Position numbers and translations under genes: made by a program
Source of the DNA: Pseudomonas sp. WN033
Lineage (GTDB): Bacteria > Pseudomonadota > Gammaproteobacteria > Pseudomonadales > Pseudomonadaceae
DNA length: 64,000 nt
Reading direction: 5' to 3'
NCBI GenBank assembly: GCA_002287035.1
Contig: NSKG01000002.1
Span: forward strand, 310,001-374,000
Shown: positions 36,372-44,768 of the stretch, one piece after another
Layout of the letters: the number at the start of each line of letters is the position of its first letter
Position numbering within the stretch: position 1 is the first letter of the stretch
Notes under the pieces: model-generated
The model's input: the letters and a program-made list of their open reading frames with translations, nothing else
Database searches by the model: none
Told to the model about the DNA's origin: nothing

Positions 36372-37771
36372 GACACCACTCCTGCCGGTGCCAGCATGGC
36401 CCGTGGGCTGAGCAAACGGTCCAGTTCCAGTTCCTCCAGCAGCCCTTCGCCAAGCACCAGTTCGCGCACGGTACTGCCGCTATGCAGCGCCTGGGCGGCG
36501 ATGCGGGTAGCGTTGGCGTAGCCGATGCGCGGTACCAATGCGGTGATGATGCCGATGCTGTTGTCGACATGCCGGGCGCACTGCTCGGCATTCGCGCGAA
36601 TGCCCTGGATGCAGCGCTCATCGAGCATGCTGCAGGCAGCTTCGAGCATCTTCATCGAGTTCAGCAGGTTGTAAACGATCAACGGCTCCATGGCGTTGAG
36701 CTGCAACTGCCCGGCCTCGGCGGCCAGGGTTACCGCCAGATCGCTGGCGATCACCTGATAGGCCGTCTGGTTGACCGCCTCGGGGATTACCGGATTGACC
36801 TTGCCGGGCATGATCGAGGAGCCCGGCTGGCGCGGCGGCAGCAGAATCTCGCCAAGCCCGGTGCGCGGGCCGCTGGAAAGCAGGCGCAGGTCATTGCACA
36901 TCTTGCCGAGCTTGACCGCAAACCGCTTGAGAATGCCCGAGAACAGCACGAAGGCACCCATGTCCGAGGTAGCCTCAACCAGGTTGCTGGCCGATACGAT
37001 CGGCTTGCCGGAAATCTCCGCCAGATACTTCACCGCCAGCGCCTGATAGCGCGCAGGCGCGTTGATACCGGTACCGATCGCCGTACCGCCCAGGTTGACC
37101 TCACACAGCAGCCGGCTGGCCTCGTGCAGGCGATCAACGTCTTCGCCCAGGTTGACGGCAAAGGCCTCGAACTCCTGGCCCAGGGTCATGGGTACCGCAT
37201 CCTGCAGTTGGGTACGGCCCATCTTGACGATATCGGCAAACTCGCGGCCCTTGGCTTCCAGGCTGCCCTTCAAGCGGATAATCGCCTGCTCCAGCGGTTC
37301 AGCGCAGAACTGTACGGCCAGGCACACAGCCGTCGGATAGGCGTCGTTGGTCGATTGCGACTTGTTGACGTCATCGTTGGGGTGCAGGTACTGGTACTCG
37401 CCCTTGGCATGACCCAGCTTTTCCAACGCCAGGTTGGCGATCACCTCGTTGGCATTCATGTTGGTCGAGGTACCGGCTCCGCCCTGGATCAGGTCGACCA
37501 CGAACTGGTCGTGCAGCGCCCCGGCGATGATGTCGTCACAGGCCGCGACAATCGCCTCAGCCTTGTGCGGTGCCAGCACCTCAAGATCACGGTTGGCCAG
37601 CGCAGCGGCCTTCTTGACCATGGCCAGCGCGCGAATAAACGGCGGGAAATGGCTGATCGGCACGCCGGTAATGGCGAAGTTGTCCAGCGCACGCTGGGTC
37701 TGAATGCCATACCAGGCGTCAGCGGGTACCGCCAGATCGCCGAGCAGATCGTGTTCAATACGGGTGTTCAT
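36368..37771 (-). CDS. aspA: Aspartate ammonia-lyase (aspartase)
   Basis: A 467-residue aspartase/fumarase superfamily enzyme with the signature loop GSSIMPGKVNPV and AGTSTNMNANEV near residue 100, with HPNDDVNKSQSTND as the active-site block. It deaminates aspartate to fumarate. With ansA immediately downstream and an amino-acid symporter gene 77 bp upstream, the operon forms an Asn/Asp uptake and degradation route. The length is normal for the family. Confidence 0.92.
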   Translation of the reverse strand: MNTRIEHDLLGDLAVPADAWYGIQTQRALDNFAITGVPISHFPPFIRALAMVKKAAALANRDLEVLAPHKAEAIVAACDDIIAGALHDQFVVDLIQGGAGTSTNMNANEVIANLALEKLGHAKGEYQYLHPNDDVNKSQSTNDAYPTAVCLAVQFCAEPLEQAIIRLKGSLEAKGREFADIVKMGRTQLQDAVPMTLGQEFEAFAVNLGEDVDRLHEASRLLCEVNLGGTAIGTGINAPARYQALAVKYLAEISGKPIVSASNLVEATSDMGAFVLFSGILKRFAVKLGKMCNDLRLLSSGPRTGLGEILLPPRQPGSSIMPGKVNPVIPEAVNQTAYQVIASDLAVTLAAEAGQLQLNAMEPLIVYNLLNSMKMLEAACSMLDERCIQGIRANAEQCARHVDNSIGIITALVPRIGYANATRIAAQALHSGSTVRELVLGEGLLEELELDRLLSPRAMLAPAGVVS

Positions 37772-37847
37772 GATGGCGAGGGACCTCAGTGGGTATCACA
37801 GTGAACGGGAGGGGTGGCCCGCCCAGGCGGGCGGGCCGTTGGATGGA

Positions 37848-39326
37848 TCAGGAAAGGGTTTCGCGCGGCTGGGCCAGAGCGGCGCTACGCTGCTGCAGGC
37901 GCTCGATATCCTCGGGCTCCAGCACCCAGGCTGCTGGATCAACATTCATGTCGCGGAACTTCTCAGCCTCGAAAATCGGCTGTTCGACACCCGCAGCGAT
38001 CTGCTGGTCGTAGTCCTTGAGAATCCGCAGACCCGGCTTGAACAGTGCCACCAGAGCAATCAGGTTGACCAGTGCCAGCAAGCCCATGGTCACATCGGCA
38101 AAGGCAAACACAGTGCCCAGGTCAGTGGTCGCACCCCAGCACACCAGACCAATGGTGATCACCCGGAAGCCGTTGAACAGGTTCTGGTTCGAGGTATTGA
38201 AGAAGTTGATGCTGTTCTCGCCCAGATAGTAGTTGTACAGCACGGTACTGAAGCCAAACAGCAACAGCGCGATACTGACGAAGCTACGACCCCAGTCACC
38301 GACGTGATCAGCCAGTGCCGACTGGGTCAGCGCCACACCGCCGATGTCAGCCAGCGCTGCCGGATCGTAGATGCCGCTGAGCAGAATGATGAAGGCGGTG
38401 CAGGAACAGATGATGATGGTGTCGATGAACACAGAGAACGATTGCACCACGCCCTGGTTGGCCGGGTGCGGCACATAGGCCACCGCCGCCACGTTGGGCG
38501 CACTGCCCAGACCGGCTTCGTTGGAGAACAGCCCGCGCTTGACGCCCATCATGATCGCCGCGCCAATACCACCACCGACGACCTGCTCCAGACCGAAGGC
38601 GCTCTTGACGATCAATACGATCACATCAGGAATCAGGCTCAGGTTCATGCCCAGTACCACCAGGGTAACCAGCAGGTAACCCACCGCCATGATCGGCACC
38701 AGGAACTCAGCCACCCGGGCGATCCGCTTGACCCCACCGAAGATGATCAGACCAGCGATCATCGCCAGACCAATGCCGGAGTAGAACACCGGAATATTGA
38801 AAGCGTCATTCAGCGAGGTCGCCACCGCATAGGATTGCAGCGCGTTGAAGCCGAAACCGAAGGTCACCAGCAGCAGTACCGAATAAACCGCCGCCATCCA
38901 CTTCCAGCGCGGCCCCAGCCCCTTGGAGATATAGTGCGCCGGACCACCACGATAGGTGCCATCCGGCTCGGCCTGCTTGTAGGCCTGGGCTAGGGAACAT
39001 TCAAGGAAACTGGTGGCCATACCTATCAGGCCGACCATCCACATCCAGAAGATCGCGCCCGGACCACCCAGCGTGATCGCCACAGCGACACCGGCGATAT
39101 TACCGCCACCCACACGGCCGGCAATCGACAGCACCAACGCCTGGAATGAGCTCAAATGGCCGTGTTTATTGCGCTGAAACGCCTGACTGGCGCCCAATAC
39201 GCGGAACATGCGAGTGAAATAGCGGAATTGAACGAAACGCGAAGCAACAGTGAAGCCGACACCGACGATCAGCAGCAGGGCTATCAGGACCTTGCCCCAC
39301 AGCAGGTCATTGAGTAAGTCCAGCAT
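37848..39326 (-). CDS. Sodium:alanine/glycine symporter, AgcS family
   Basis: About 492 residues with many TM segments; the family signature is visible (SIAGRVGGGNIAGVAVAI, and WMWMVGLIGMATSFLECSLA). It imports a small amino acid with Na+, probably aspartate/alanine/asparagine-related from its position upstream of aspA-ansA. I chose ATG 39326 (GGAG 7 nt upstream); the ORF extends to 39467 but the added part is non-membrane and lies in the regulatory region. It is divergent from an XRE regulator across a repeat array. Confidence 0.88.
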   Translation of the reverse strand: MLDLLNDLLWGKVLIALLLIVGVGFTVASRFVQFRYFTRMFRVLGASQAFQRNKHGHLSSFQALVLSIAGRVGGGNIAGVAVAITLGGPGAIFWMWMVGLIGMATSFLECSLAQAYKQAEPDGTYRGGPAHYISKGLGPRWKWMAAVYSVLLLVTFGFGFNALQSYAVATSLNDAFNIPVFYSGIGLAMIAGLIIFGGVKRIARVAEFLVPIMAVGYLLVTLVVLGMNLSLIPDVIVLIVKSAFGLEQVVGGGIGAAIMMGVKRGLFSNEAGLGSAPNVAAVAYVPHPANQGVVQSFSVFIDTIIICSCTAFIILLSGIYDPAALADIGGVALTQSALADHVGDWGRSFVSIALLLFGFSTVLYNYYLGENSINFFNTSNQNLFNGFRVITIGLVCWGATTDLGTVFAFADVTMGLLALVNLIALVALFKPGLRILKDYDQQIAAGVEQPIFEAEKFRDMNVDPAAWVLEPEDIERLQQRSAALAQPRETLS

Positions 39327-39401
39327 GGCAGTCTCCGTGGTTGTTGTTGTAGGAAGAGATGCATTTAAACAACCCGACGGCGCTGTTAGAATTTTGCTTT
39401 C

Positions 39402-39465
39402 TAGCGTCAAAGTGGCGCAAACTGTCGCTGTTAGCGCATCAAGTCGCGCTAGCGCAAACTGACGC
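39402..39465. promoter_or_regulatory. Tandem operator-like repeats between the symporter and XRE regulator
   Basis: Three related units: TAGCGTCAAAGTGGCGC (39402-39418), TAGCGCATCAAGTCGCGC (39432-39449), TAGCGCAAACTGACGC (39450-39465). GCGCAAACTGTCGC at 39415-39428 adds a further match to the third unit. They fill the region between the divergent starts, where the regulator would control both itself and the transport/catabolic operon. Confidence 0.55.
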
Positions 39466-39487
39466 ACATGAACACGGAAACCGCCTG

Positions 39488-40315
39488 ATGAGCGACCCCG
39501 GACTGCATGACGATCTGGCCCAAAACCTGAAGCTGCTGTGCAGCTACTACAAATCCATCGCCGAAGTCTGCCGACGCCTGGATATCAACCGCCCACAGTT
39601 CAACCGCTACCTCAGCGGCCAGCACAAACCCTCCGCCAACACCCTGCGCCGTCTGTGTGAATTCTTTGGGGTCGAGGTGCAGGAAATTTTGCTGCCGCAC
39701 GAGCAGTTCGAACGGCTGGTGCAGGTTCGCCCGCGTTACGAGCGCAGCACCGTCGATGCCGCCGGCACCGTACTCGAACACCTCGACCAGCTAGGCAAGA
39801 CCAGCGGCGAGCTGGAACGCTACCTGGGTTACTACTTCGAGTACTACCTGTCGATGTCCACCCCCGGCAAACTGCTGCGCAATCTGGTCTGCCTGGAGCG
39901 ACGCGACGATCAGGTGGTGTTTCAGCGCACCGAGCGCATGCAGCCCAGCCCCACAGAACCGCCCTATCACAACCGCTATCAGGGCATCGCCTACCTGCTG
40001 GCCGACCGCCTGTTTCTGGTCGACTACGAAACCCTCAACCGCCGCGAAATCACCCAGACCATCCTGTTCCCCAGCTTTCGCAACCGGGTCACCCGGCTGA
40101 CCGGGCTCAAGGTCGGTGTCTCGGACAACAGCCAACGCATGCCCTGCTGCGCCCGTGTGCTATATGAATACCTCGGCCCCAGTGTGCGTCTGCGCAAGGC
40201 GTTCAGTCTCTGCGGCCTGTACGACAGCCAGGACCCGCGTATCGACCAGTCGATCCGCGAAGCAGTCAGCAACGACATGCTCCCCGGCCAAACCCTGTTC
40301 CAGGCGAGACACTGA
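39488..40315 (+). CDS. XRE-type HTH transcriptional regulator
   Basis: About 275 residues. An N-terminal HTH (SIAEVCRRLDINRPQFNRYL, GQHKPSANTLRRLCEFF, about 22-60) is followed by a ~200-residue effector region. Divergent from the symporter-aspA-ansA operon, so it is the likely regulator of Asp/Asn uptake and use. The ATG at 39488 is the only in-frame start near the HTH; it has a weak ribosome site. The first 40 or so residues of a longer ORF upstream would run through the operator repeats and are unlikely to be coding. Confidence 0.75.
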   Translation: MSDPGLHDDLAQNLKLLCSYYKSIAEVCRRLDINRPQFNRYLSGQHKPSANTLRRLCEFFGVEVQEILLPHEQFERLVQVRPRYERSTVDAAGTVLEHLDQLGKTSGELERYLGYYFEYYLSMSTPGKLLRNLVCLERRDDQVVFQRTERMQPSPTEPPYHNRYQGIAYLLADRLFLVDYETLNRREITQTILFPSFRNRVTRLTGLKVGVSDNSQRMPCCARVLYEYLGPSVRLRKAFSLCGLYDSQDPRIDQSIREAVSNDMLPGQTLFQARH

Positions 40316-40316
40316 C

Positions 40317-40718
40317 ATGACCCCGGTCAAACACATCAGCATCAGCATCAACCGCCCACCCGCCGAGGTTTACGCCTGGGTCAGCAACCCGCTTAACCTG
40401 CCCCAATGGGCCGCCGGCCTGGCCCGCTCGCAGGTCAGCCCAGACGGTGACAGCTGGCAAGTCCAAGCCCCCTTCGGCCGCGTGCGCCTGCGCTTCGCTC
40501 CGACCAACGACTTCGGCGTCATGGACCACGATGTCGAACTGGAAACCGGCGAAGTCGTCCACAACCCCATGCGCGTGGTACCCAACGGCACCGGCAGCGA
40601 GTTCATCTTCACCCTGATCCGCCAACCGGGCATGACCGATGCACAGTTCGAAGACGATGCCCAAGCGGTAGCGGCAGACCTGCAAACACTAAAAGCCCTG
40701 CTGGAAGCACAAGCCTGA
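40317..40718 (+). CDS. SRPBCC-like protein
   Basis: A 133-residue protein with the START/SRPBCC beginning (ISISINRPPAEVYAWVSNP, LPQWAAGL) and a C-terminal helix (DDAQAVAADLQTLKALLEA). These proteins bind hydrophobic ligands or modify activator proteins. It begins at the XRE stop (1-bp gap) and its stop overlaps the next gene as ATGA, so it forms an operon. Confidence 0.75.
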   Translation: MTPVKHISISINRPPAEVYAWVSNPLNLPQWAAGLARSQVSPDGDSWQVQAPFGRVRLRFAPTNDFGVMDHDVELETGEVVHNPMRVVPNGTGSEFIFTLIRQPGMTDAQFEDDAQAVAADLQTLKALLEAQA

Positions 40719-41341
40719 TGCGCACCATCCTGCTCGGCAATGCCGGCGCCGGAAAAAGCACCTTGGCCAGACAACTGATCGGCGAACGCCCGATAGCCCG
40801 CCTCTCGCTGGATGAAATCGCCTGGGACGAGGGGCCCGAGCGCAAACCGCTGAACGAAAGCCTGGTCCTGCTGCACGAGTTTATCGAGCAACATGAGCAC
40901 TGGGTGATCGAAGGCTGTTACAGCGACCTGATTGAAGCAGCCCTGCCCCACTGCAGCGAACTGCGCTTTCTCAACCCCGGCATCGACACCTGCATCGCCC
41001 ACTGCCGCAACCGCCCCTGGGAGCCAGAGAAATTTGCCTCGCCCGAGCAGCAACAGGCCATGCTCGAATACCTGATCGACTGGGTTGGCAGCTATGCCAG
41101 CCGCGACGATGAATACGGCCTCCAACGCCACCGCCAACTGTTTGAGCGTTTCACCGGCCCCAAAGTCGAATACCTCAGCCCCGTCAGCAACCCCGCGCCC
41201 TGGCAGCTCTACCGTATCGACGACAACGGCAACGAAATCACCATGCAACGCTTCAGCGACTACAGCGAGGCCGAACGCACCCGCCAGAACTTCGAACAAC
41301 ACGGCCACAAGCAGATCTACCTGATCAAAGCCAGCCCCTAA
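40718..41341 (+). CDS. P-loop NTPase of the adenylate-kinase/AAA type
   Basis: A 207-residue protein with Walker A GNAGAGKST (residues 7-15). It resembles the topology-modulation/FlaR-like small kinases of unknown substrate. An ARLSLDEIAWDEG block follows, and a LIDWVGSYASRDDEY helix precedes the C-terminal part. It overlaps the SRPBCC gene by 4 bp (ATGA), so it is translationally coupled. The substrate is unknown. Confidence 0.75.
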   Translation: MRTILLGNAGAGKSTLARQLIGERPIARLSLDEIAWDEGPERKPLNESLVLLHEFIEQHEHWVIEGCYSDLIEAALPHCSELRFLNPGIDTCIAHCRNRPWEPEKFASPEQQQAMLEYLIDWVGSYASRDDEYGLQRHRQLFERFTGPKVEYLSPVSNPAPWQLYRIDDNGNEITMQRFSDYSEAERTRQNFEQHGHKQIYLIKASP

Positions 41342-41370
41342 GCCTCCCAGGATATCTACCGAGCCATCCC

Positions 41371-41398
41371 CCTGGGAGCCTGGAGCATCTGCTCCAGG
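41371..41398. repeat. Extragenic palindrome, copy 1
   Basis: CCTGGAGCA and TGCTCCAGG (41379-41398) form a 9-bp stem with a 2-nt loop, preceded by CCTGGGAG. The 18 bases 41371-41388 are identical to 44327-44344. It sits between the P-loop gene and a MAPEG gene. Confidence 0.65.
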
Positions 41399-41503
41399 AC
41401 ACAAGCGCTTCAACACGGCGCAAATGAGCCTCACACCAACCGAACAAAAACACCTACACTGCTGCAGCAACGCCCACAACAACCAAAAACAAGGCCAACA
41501 CGC

Positions 41504-41926
41504 ATGAACCTGAACTCCATCTTCCTCCCTGTCATCGTACAGATCCTGCTCACCCTGTGGCTGTATATTCTGATCAACCTGCGCAAGCAGCAGGCCGCCA
41601 GCCAGGGCCAGGTCAACGAAAGCCGCCGCGGTCTGTTTGACGACGCCTGGCCCGAATCGGTGATCAAGGTCAACAACTGCATTCGCAATCAGTTTGAAGT
41701 GCCGGTGCTGTTTTACGTCCTGTGCATCACCCTGTGGGTCCTGAACGCCGTCGGCTGGCTGGCCCTGGCCTGCGCCTGGCTGTTCGTCGCCAGCCGCATC
41801 GCCCACGCCATCGTCCACACCGGCTCCAACATCATCCCGGTGCGGCGCCGGCTGTTCATGATCGGCACCATACTCGTCCTGATAATGACCATACTGCTCC
41901 TGCTGCGCCTGCTCGGCCTGTATTAG
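41504..41926 (+). CDS. MAPEG family membrane protein
   Basis: A 140-residue protein with four TM segments and the MAPEG signature (NCIRNQFEVPVLFYVLCI; ASRIAHAIVHTGSNIIPVRRR). MAPEG members include glutathione-using membrane enzymes; bacterial ones mostly lack a known substrate. It is flanked by a palindromic repeat upstream and the YcaO gene downstream. Confidence 0.85.
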   Translation: MNLNSIFLPVIVQILLTLWLYILINLRKQQAASQGQVNESRRGLFDDAWPESVIKVNNCIRNQFEVPVLFYVLCITLWVLNAVGWLALACAWLFVASRIAHAIVHTGSNIIPVRRRLFMIGTILVLIMTILLLLRLLGLY

Positions 41927-42082
41927 GCCAGCACCCGCACCAAACTCGCAGCCTGCCCCTGGGTGTGTCGCGCTCCCGCGCGACACCTCTCACCCCCAAA
42001 GTACCCCCCAGCGCGTTTTTATGAGACCATCGCGCCCCCTGAAAGCCCTACGCACGTACAGCCAACCCCCGGTAAGCCGCCC

Positions 42083-44269
42083 ATGGAAATCAAAGTCAAT
42101 TATCTCGACAACCTGAGACTTGAAGCCAAGTTCGACGACTTTACCGTCATTTCCGACCAGCCCATCCGCTACAAGGGTGACGGCTCGGCGCCCGGCCCGT
42201 TCGACTACTTCCTGGCCTCCTCGGCCATGTGCGCAGCCTATTTCGTCAAGGTCTACTGCAACACCCGCAACATCCCGACCGACAACATCCGCCTGTCACA
42301 GAACAACATCGTCGACCCCGAAGACCGCTACAAGCAGATCTTCAAGATCCAGGTCGAACTGCCCGAAGACATCAGCGAAAAAGATCGCCTGGGCATCATC
42401 CGCTCCATCGACCGCTGCACCGTAAAAAAGGTCGTGCAGGCCAACCCCGACTTCCAGATCGAAGTAGTGGAAAACCTCGACGAAGACGCCCAGGCCCTGC
42501 TGACCCTGAACCAGGGCAGCGACAGCCAGACCTATATCGAAGGCAAGGACCTGCCGCTGGAGCAGACCATCGCCAACATGACGGCAATCCTCGCCGAACT
42601 GGGGATGAAGATCGAAATCGCCTCCTGGCGCAACATCGTGCCGCACGTCTGGTCACTGCACATCCGCGACGCCGCCTCACCCATGTGCTTCACCAACGGC
42701 AAGGGCGCAACCAAGGAAGCCGCGCTGTGCTCGGCACTGGGCGAATTCATCGAGCGGCTGAACTGCAACTTCTTCTACAACGACCAGTACTTCGGCCAGA
42801 ACATCGCCAACAGCGCCTTCGTCCACTACCCGAATGAAGAATGGTTCCAGCCCGGCCCCAACGGCGAACTGCCCGACGGCCTGCTCGACGACTACTGCCT
42901 GGCCATCTACAACCCCGAAGGCGAACTGCTCGGCACTCACCTGTACGACACCAACTCCGGCACCCCGGAGCGCGGCATCTGCGCCCTGCCCTTCGTACGC
43001 CAGTCCGACGGCGAAGTGGTGTACTTCCCGTCCAACCTGATCGAAAACCTGTACCTCTCCAACGGCATGAGCGCCGGCAACACCCTGCCCGAAGCCCAAG
43101 TACAGTGCCTGTCGGAAATCTTTGAACGCGCAGTAAAAAAGGCCATTATCGAAAACGAACTGGCGCTGCCCGACGTACCCGACGAAGTGCTGGCCAAGTA
43201 CCCGCACATCCAGGAAGGCATCCAGGCGCTGGAAGCCCAGGGCTTCCCGGTACTGGTCAAGGATGCCTCGCTGGACGGCCAGTTCCCGGTCATGTGCGTG
43301 ACCCTGATGAACCCGAGAACCGGCGGCGTGTTCGCCTCCTTCGGCGCACACCCGAGCTTTCAGGTCGCACTTGAGCGCAGCCTGACCGAACTGCTGCAAG
43401 GCCGCAGCTTCGAAGGCCTGAACGACCTGCCAGCGCCGACCTTCAACTCCATGGCGGTCAGCGAGCCGAACAACTTCGTCGAACACTTCATCGACTCCAG
43501 CGGTGTAGTGTCCTGGCGCTTCTTCAGCGCCAAATCCGAGTTTGAATTCTGCGAATGGGACTTCTCCGGCACCAGCGAGGAAGAAGCCGCCACCCTGTTC
43601 GGCATCCTCGAAGAACACGGACTGGAAAGCTACATGGCCGTCTTCAACGACCTGGGCGCACCGGTCTGCCGCATCCTGGTGCCCGGCTACTCCGAGGTCT
43701 ACCCGGTCGAAGACCTGATCTGGGACAACACCAACATCGCCCTGCAATTTCGCGAAGACATCCTCAGCCTGCACCGCCTGAGCGACGAGCAACTGGCCGA
43801 CCTGCTGGAACGCCTGGAAGACAGCGAACTCGACATCTACATGACCATCATCACCCTGATCGGCATCGAGTTCGACGAAAATACCGTCTGGGGCCAGCTC
43901 ACCATTCTGGAACTGAAACTGCTGATCCAGCTCGCCCTTGGCCAGCACGAAGCCGCGCTGGAAGGAGTGGAAACCTTCCTGCAGTACAACGACAACACCG
44001 TCGAGCGCCGGCGCTTCTACCAGGCCATGCAGGCCGTACTGGAAGTCACCCTGGACGACGAACTGGAACTGGACGACTACCAATACAACTTCCAGCGCAT
44101 GTTCGGCGCAGAGACCCTGAACGCCGTCATCGGCTCAGTCAACGGCAGCACCCGCTTCCACGGCCTCACCCCCACCAGCCTGGCACTGGAAGGCCTGGAC
44201 AAACACCAGCGCCTGATCGACAGCTACCAAAAACTCCACCGCGCCCGCGCCCAAAAAGCCGGCCAATAA
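42083..44269 (+). CDS. OsmC-like / YcaO fusion protein
   Basis: A 728-residue protein, longer than E. coli YcaO (about 586). The first ~140 residues look like an OsmC/Ohr fold (PGPFDYFLASSAMCAAYFVK; DRLGIIRSIDRCTVKK) with Cys in each block; the rest is YcaO-type (RDAASPMCFTNGKGATKEAA, LSNGMSAGNTLPEAQVQCLS, ERSLTELLQGR). YcaO proteins are ATP-dependent amide-backbone cyclodehydratases or stand-alone ribosomal S12 methylthiolation helpers. ATG 42083 was chosen because the upstream extension (41963-) is Pro/Arg-rich non-coding. A weak terminator follows. Confidence 0.85.
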   Translation: MEIKVNYLDNLRLEAKFDDFTVISDQPIRYKGDGSAPGPFDYFLASSAMCAAYFVKVYCNTRNIPTDNIRLSQNNIVDPEDRYKQIFKIQVELPEDISEKDRLGIIRSIDRCTVKKVVQANPDFQIEVVENLDEDAQALLTLNQGSDSQTYIEGKDLPLEQTIANMTAILAELGMKIEIASWRNIVPHVWSLHIRDAASPMCFTNGKGATKEAALCSALGEFIERLNCNFFYNDQYFGQNIANSAFVHYPNEEWFQPGPNGELPDGLLDDYCLAIYNPEGELLGTHLYDTNSGTPERGICALPFVRQSDGEVVYFPSNLIENLYLSNGMSAGNTLPEAQVQCLSEIFERAVKKAIIENELALPDVPDEVLAKYPHIQEGIQALEAQGFPVLVKDASLDGQFPVMCVTLMNPRTGGVFASFGAHPSFQVALERSLTELLQGRSFEGLNDLPAPTFNSMAVSEPNNFVEHFIDSSGVVSWRFFSAKSEFEFCEWDFSGTSEEEAATLFGILEEHGLESYMAVFNDLGAPVCRILVPGYSEVYPVEDLIWDNTNIALQFREDILSLHRLSDEQLADLLERLEDSELDIYMTIITLIGIEFDENTVWGQLTILELKLLIQLALGQHEAALEGVETFLQYNDNTVERRRFYQAMQAVLEVTLDDELELDDYQYNFQRMFGAETLNAVIGSVNGSTRFHGLTPTSLALEGLDKHQRLIDSYQKLHRARAQKAGQ

Positions 44270-44276
44270 ACAACCC

Positions 44277-44298
44277 AAGGCCCCAACCACGGGGCCTT
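44277..44298 (+). terminator. Short stem-loop after the YcaO gene
   Basis: AAGGCCCC and GGGGCCTT flank a 6-nt loop, 7 bp after the YcaO stop. The tract that follows (TTACCCC) is a poor U-tail, so this is a modest terminator. Confidence 0.55.
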
Positions 44299-44326
44299 AC
44301 CCCAAAAGCTTGCACCTGAGCCTGCA

Positions 44327-44355
44327 CCTGGGAGCCTGGAGCATCCGCTCCAGGC
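44327..44355. repeat. Extragenic palindrome, copy 2
   Basis: GCCTGGAGC and GCTCCAGGC (44334-44355) form a 9-bp stem with loop ATCC. The 18-base left segment is identical to that at 41371. The GAGCA-TC-TGCTC core also recurs near 54441 inside another hairpin. Confidence 0.65.
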
Positions 44356-44473
44356 AATCCCCAAGCCCCACCACCCAACACGCCCCACTCCCAACCACCA
44401 GCCATCACAAAATGGCCCTTGGCCTCCACGTCATAACGGTTTATCTTCAAACCATCACAGACAGGAGGTCAGC

Positions 44474-44645
44474 ATGGCCCTGCAAGGACAAGCAATCCGC
44501 AGCAAAACAACCCACGCCCAGCGATGCACCCTTGGATTACATACAAAACCCTGCGCCCAAGGTGCACCAGGGCATGATTGTGCGCATGAAACAGAGAAGC
44601 CAAACGATTACGTTGGAGTGTTTGGGGTGTGGGTTAAGGGATTGA
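44474..44645 (+). pseudogene. Possible frameshifted small gene (~56 aa)
   Basis: An ideal AGGAGG box (44463-44468) lies 5 nt before ATG 44474, but that frame gives an odd 59-codon product. If one base near 44483 is skipped, the ATG joins a second frame that runs to the stop at 44645 and reads MALKDKQSAAK..., then DYIQNPAPKVHQGMIVRMK and TLECLGCGLRD. The second frame has natural-looking codons. Either it is a decayed gene, a sequencing error, or programmed slippage. I recognise no family. Confidence 0.4.
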
Positions 44646-44768
44646 ATGTATGAGGGTTTTTCGTTCGTCAGTGTTGGAAAGGACCGCAATCATAGAGAAG
44701 CCAACGATATGTGGTCATAAAGCCGTCGATCCATCCCAATGTTAGCGTTTCAGTCAAGATAGGAAATT

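Larger units (their letters stand above)
44299..44740. other. Region between YcaO and the first cassette: palindrome plus a possible broken small gene
   Basis: After the terminator and repeat, the segment 44360-44740 is AT-richer. It holds the frame described separately at 44474 and otherwise nothing I can assign. No integrase gene or clear attI-like site is seen directly before the cassette start. Confidence 0.5.

Noticed and set aside
35993-37804. 603-codon open frame on the plus strand over ansA/aspA
   Set aside because: Antisense to two genes with clear catalytic motifs and codon bias.
40370-41986. 538-codon open frame on the minus strand over the SRPBCC/P-loop/MAPEG genes
   Set aside because: Antisense to three coherent genes with ATGA overlaps; no motif in the translation.
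42677-44083. 468-codon open frame on the minus strand over the YcaO gene
   Set aside because: Shadow of the YcaO gene with a Val/Gln/Gly-rich composition typical of antisense translation.
44656-44740. attI site or a further attC left of cassette 1
   Set aside because: GTTAGCG at 44741 is a valid cassette start, but no partner R'' box or integrase-linked attI features were found before it.
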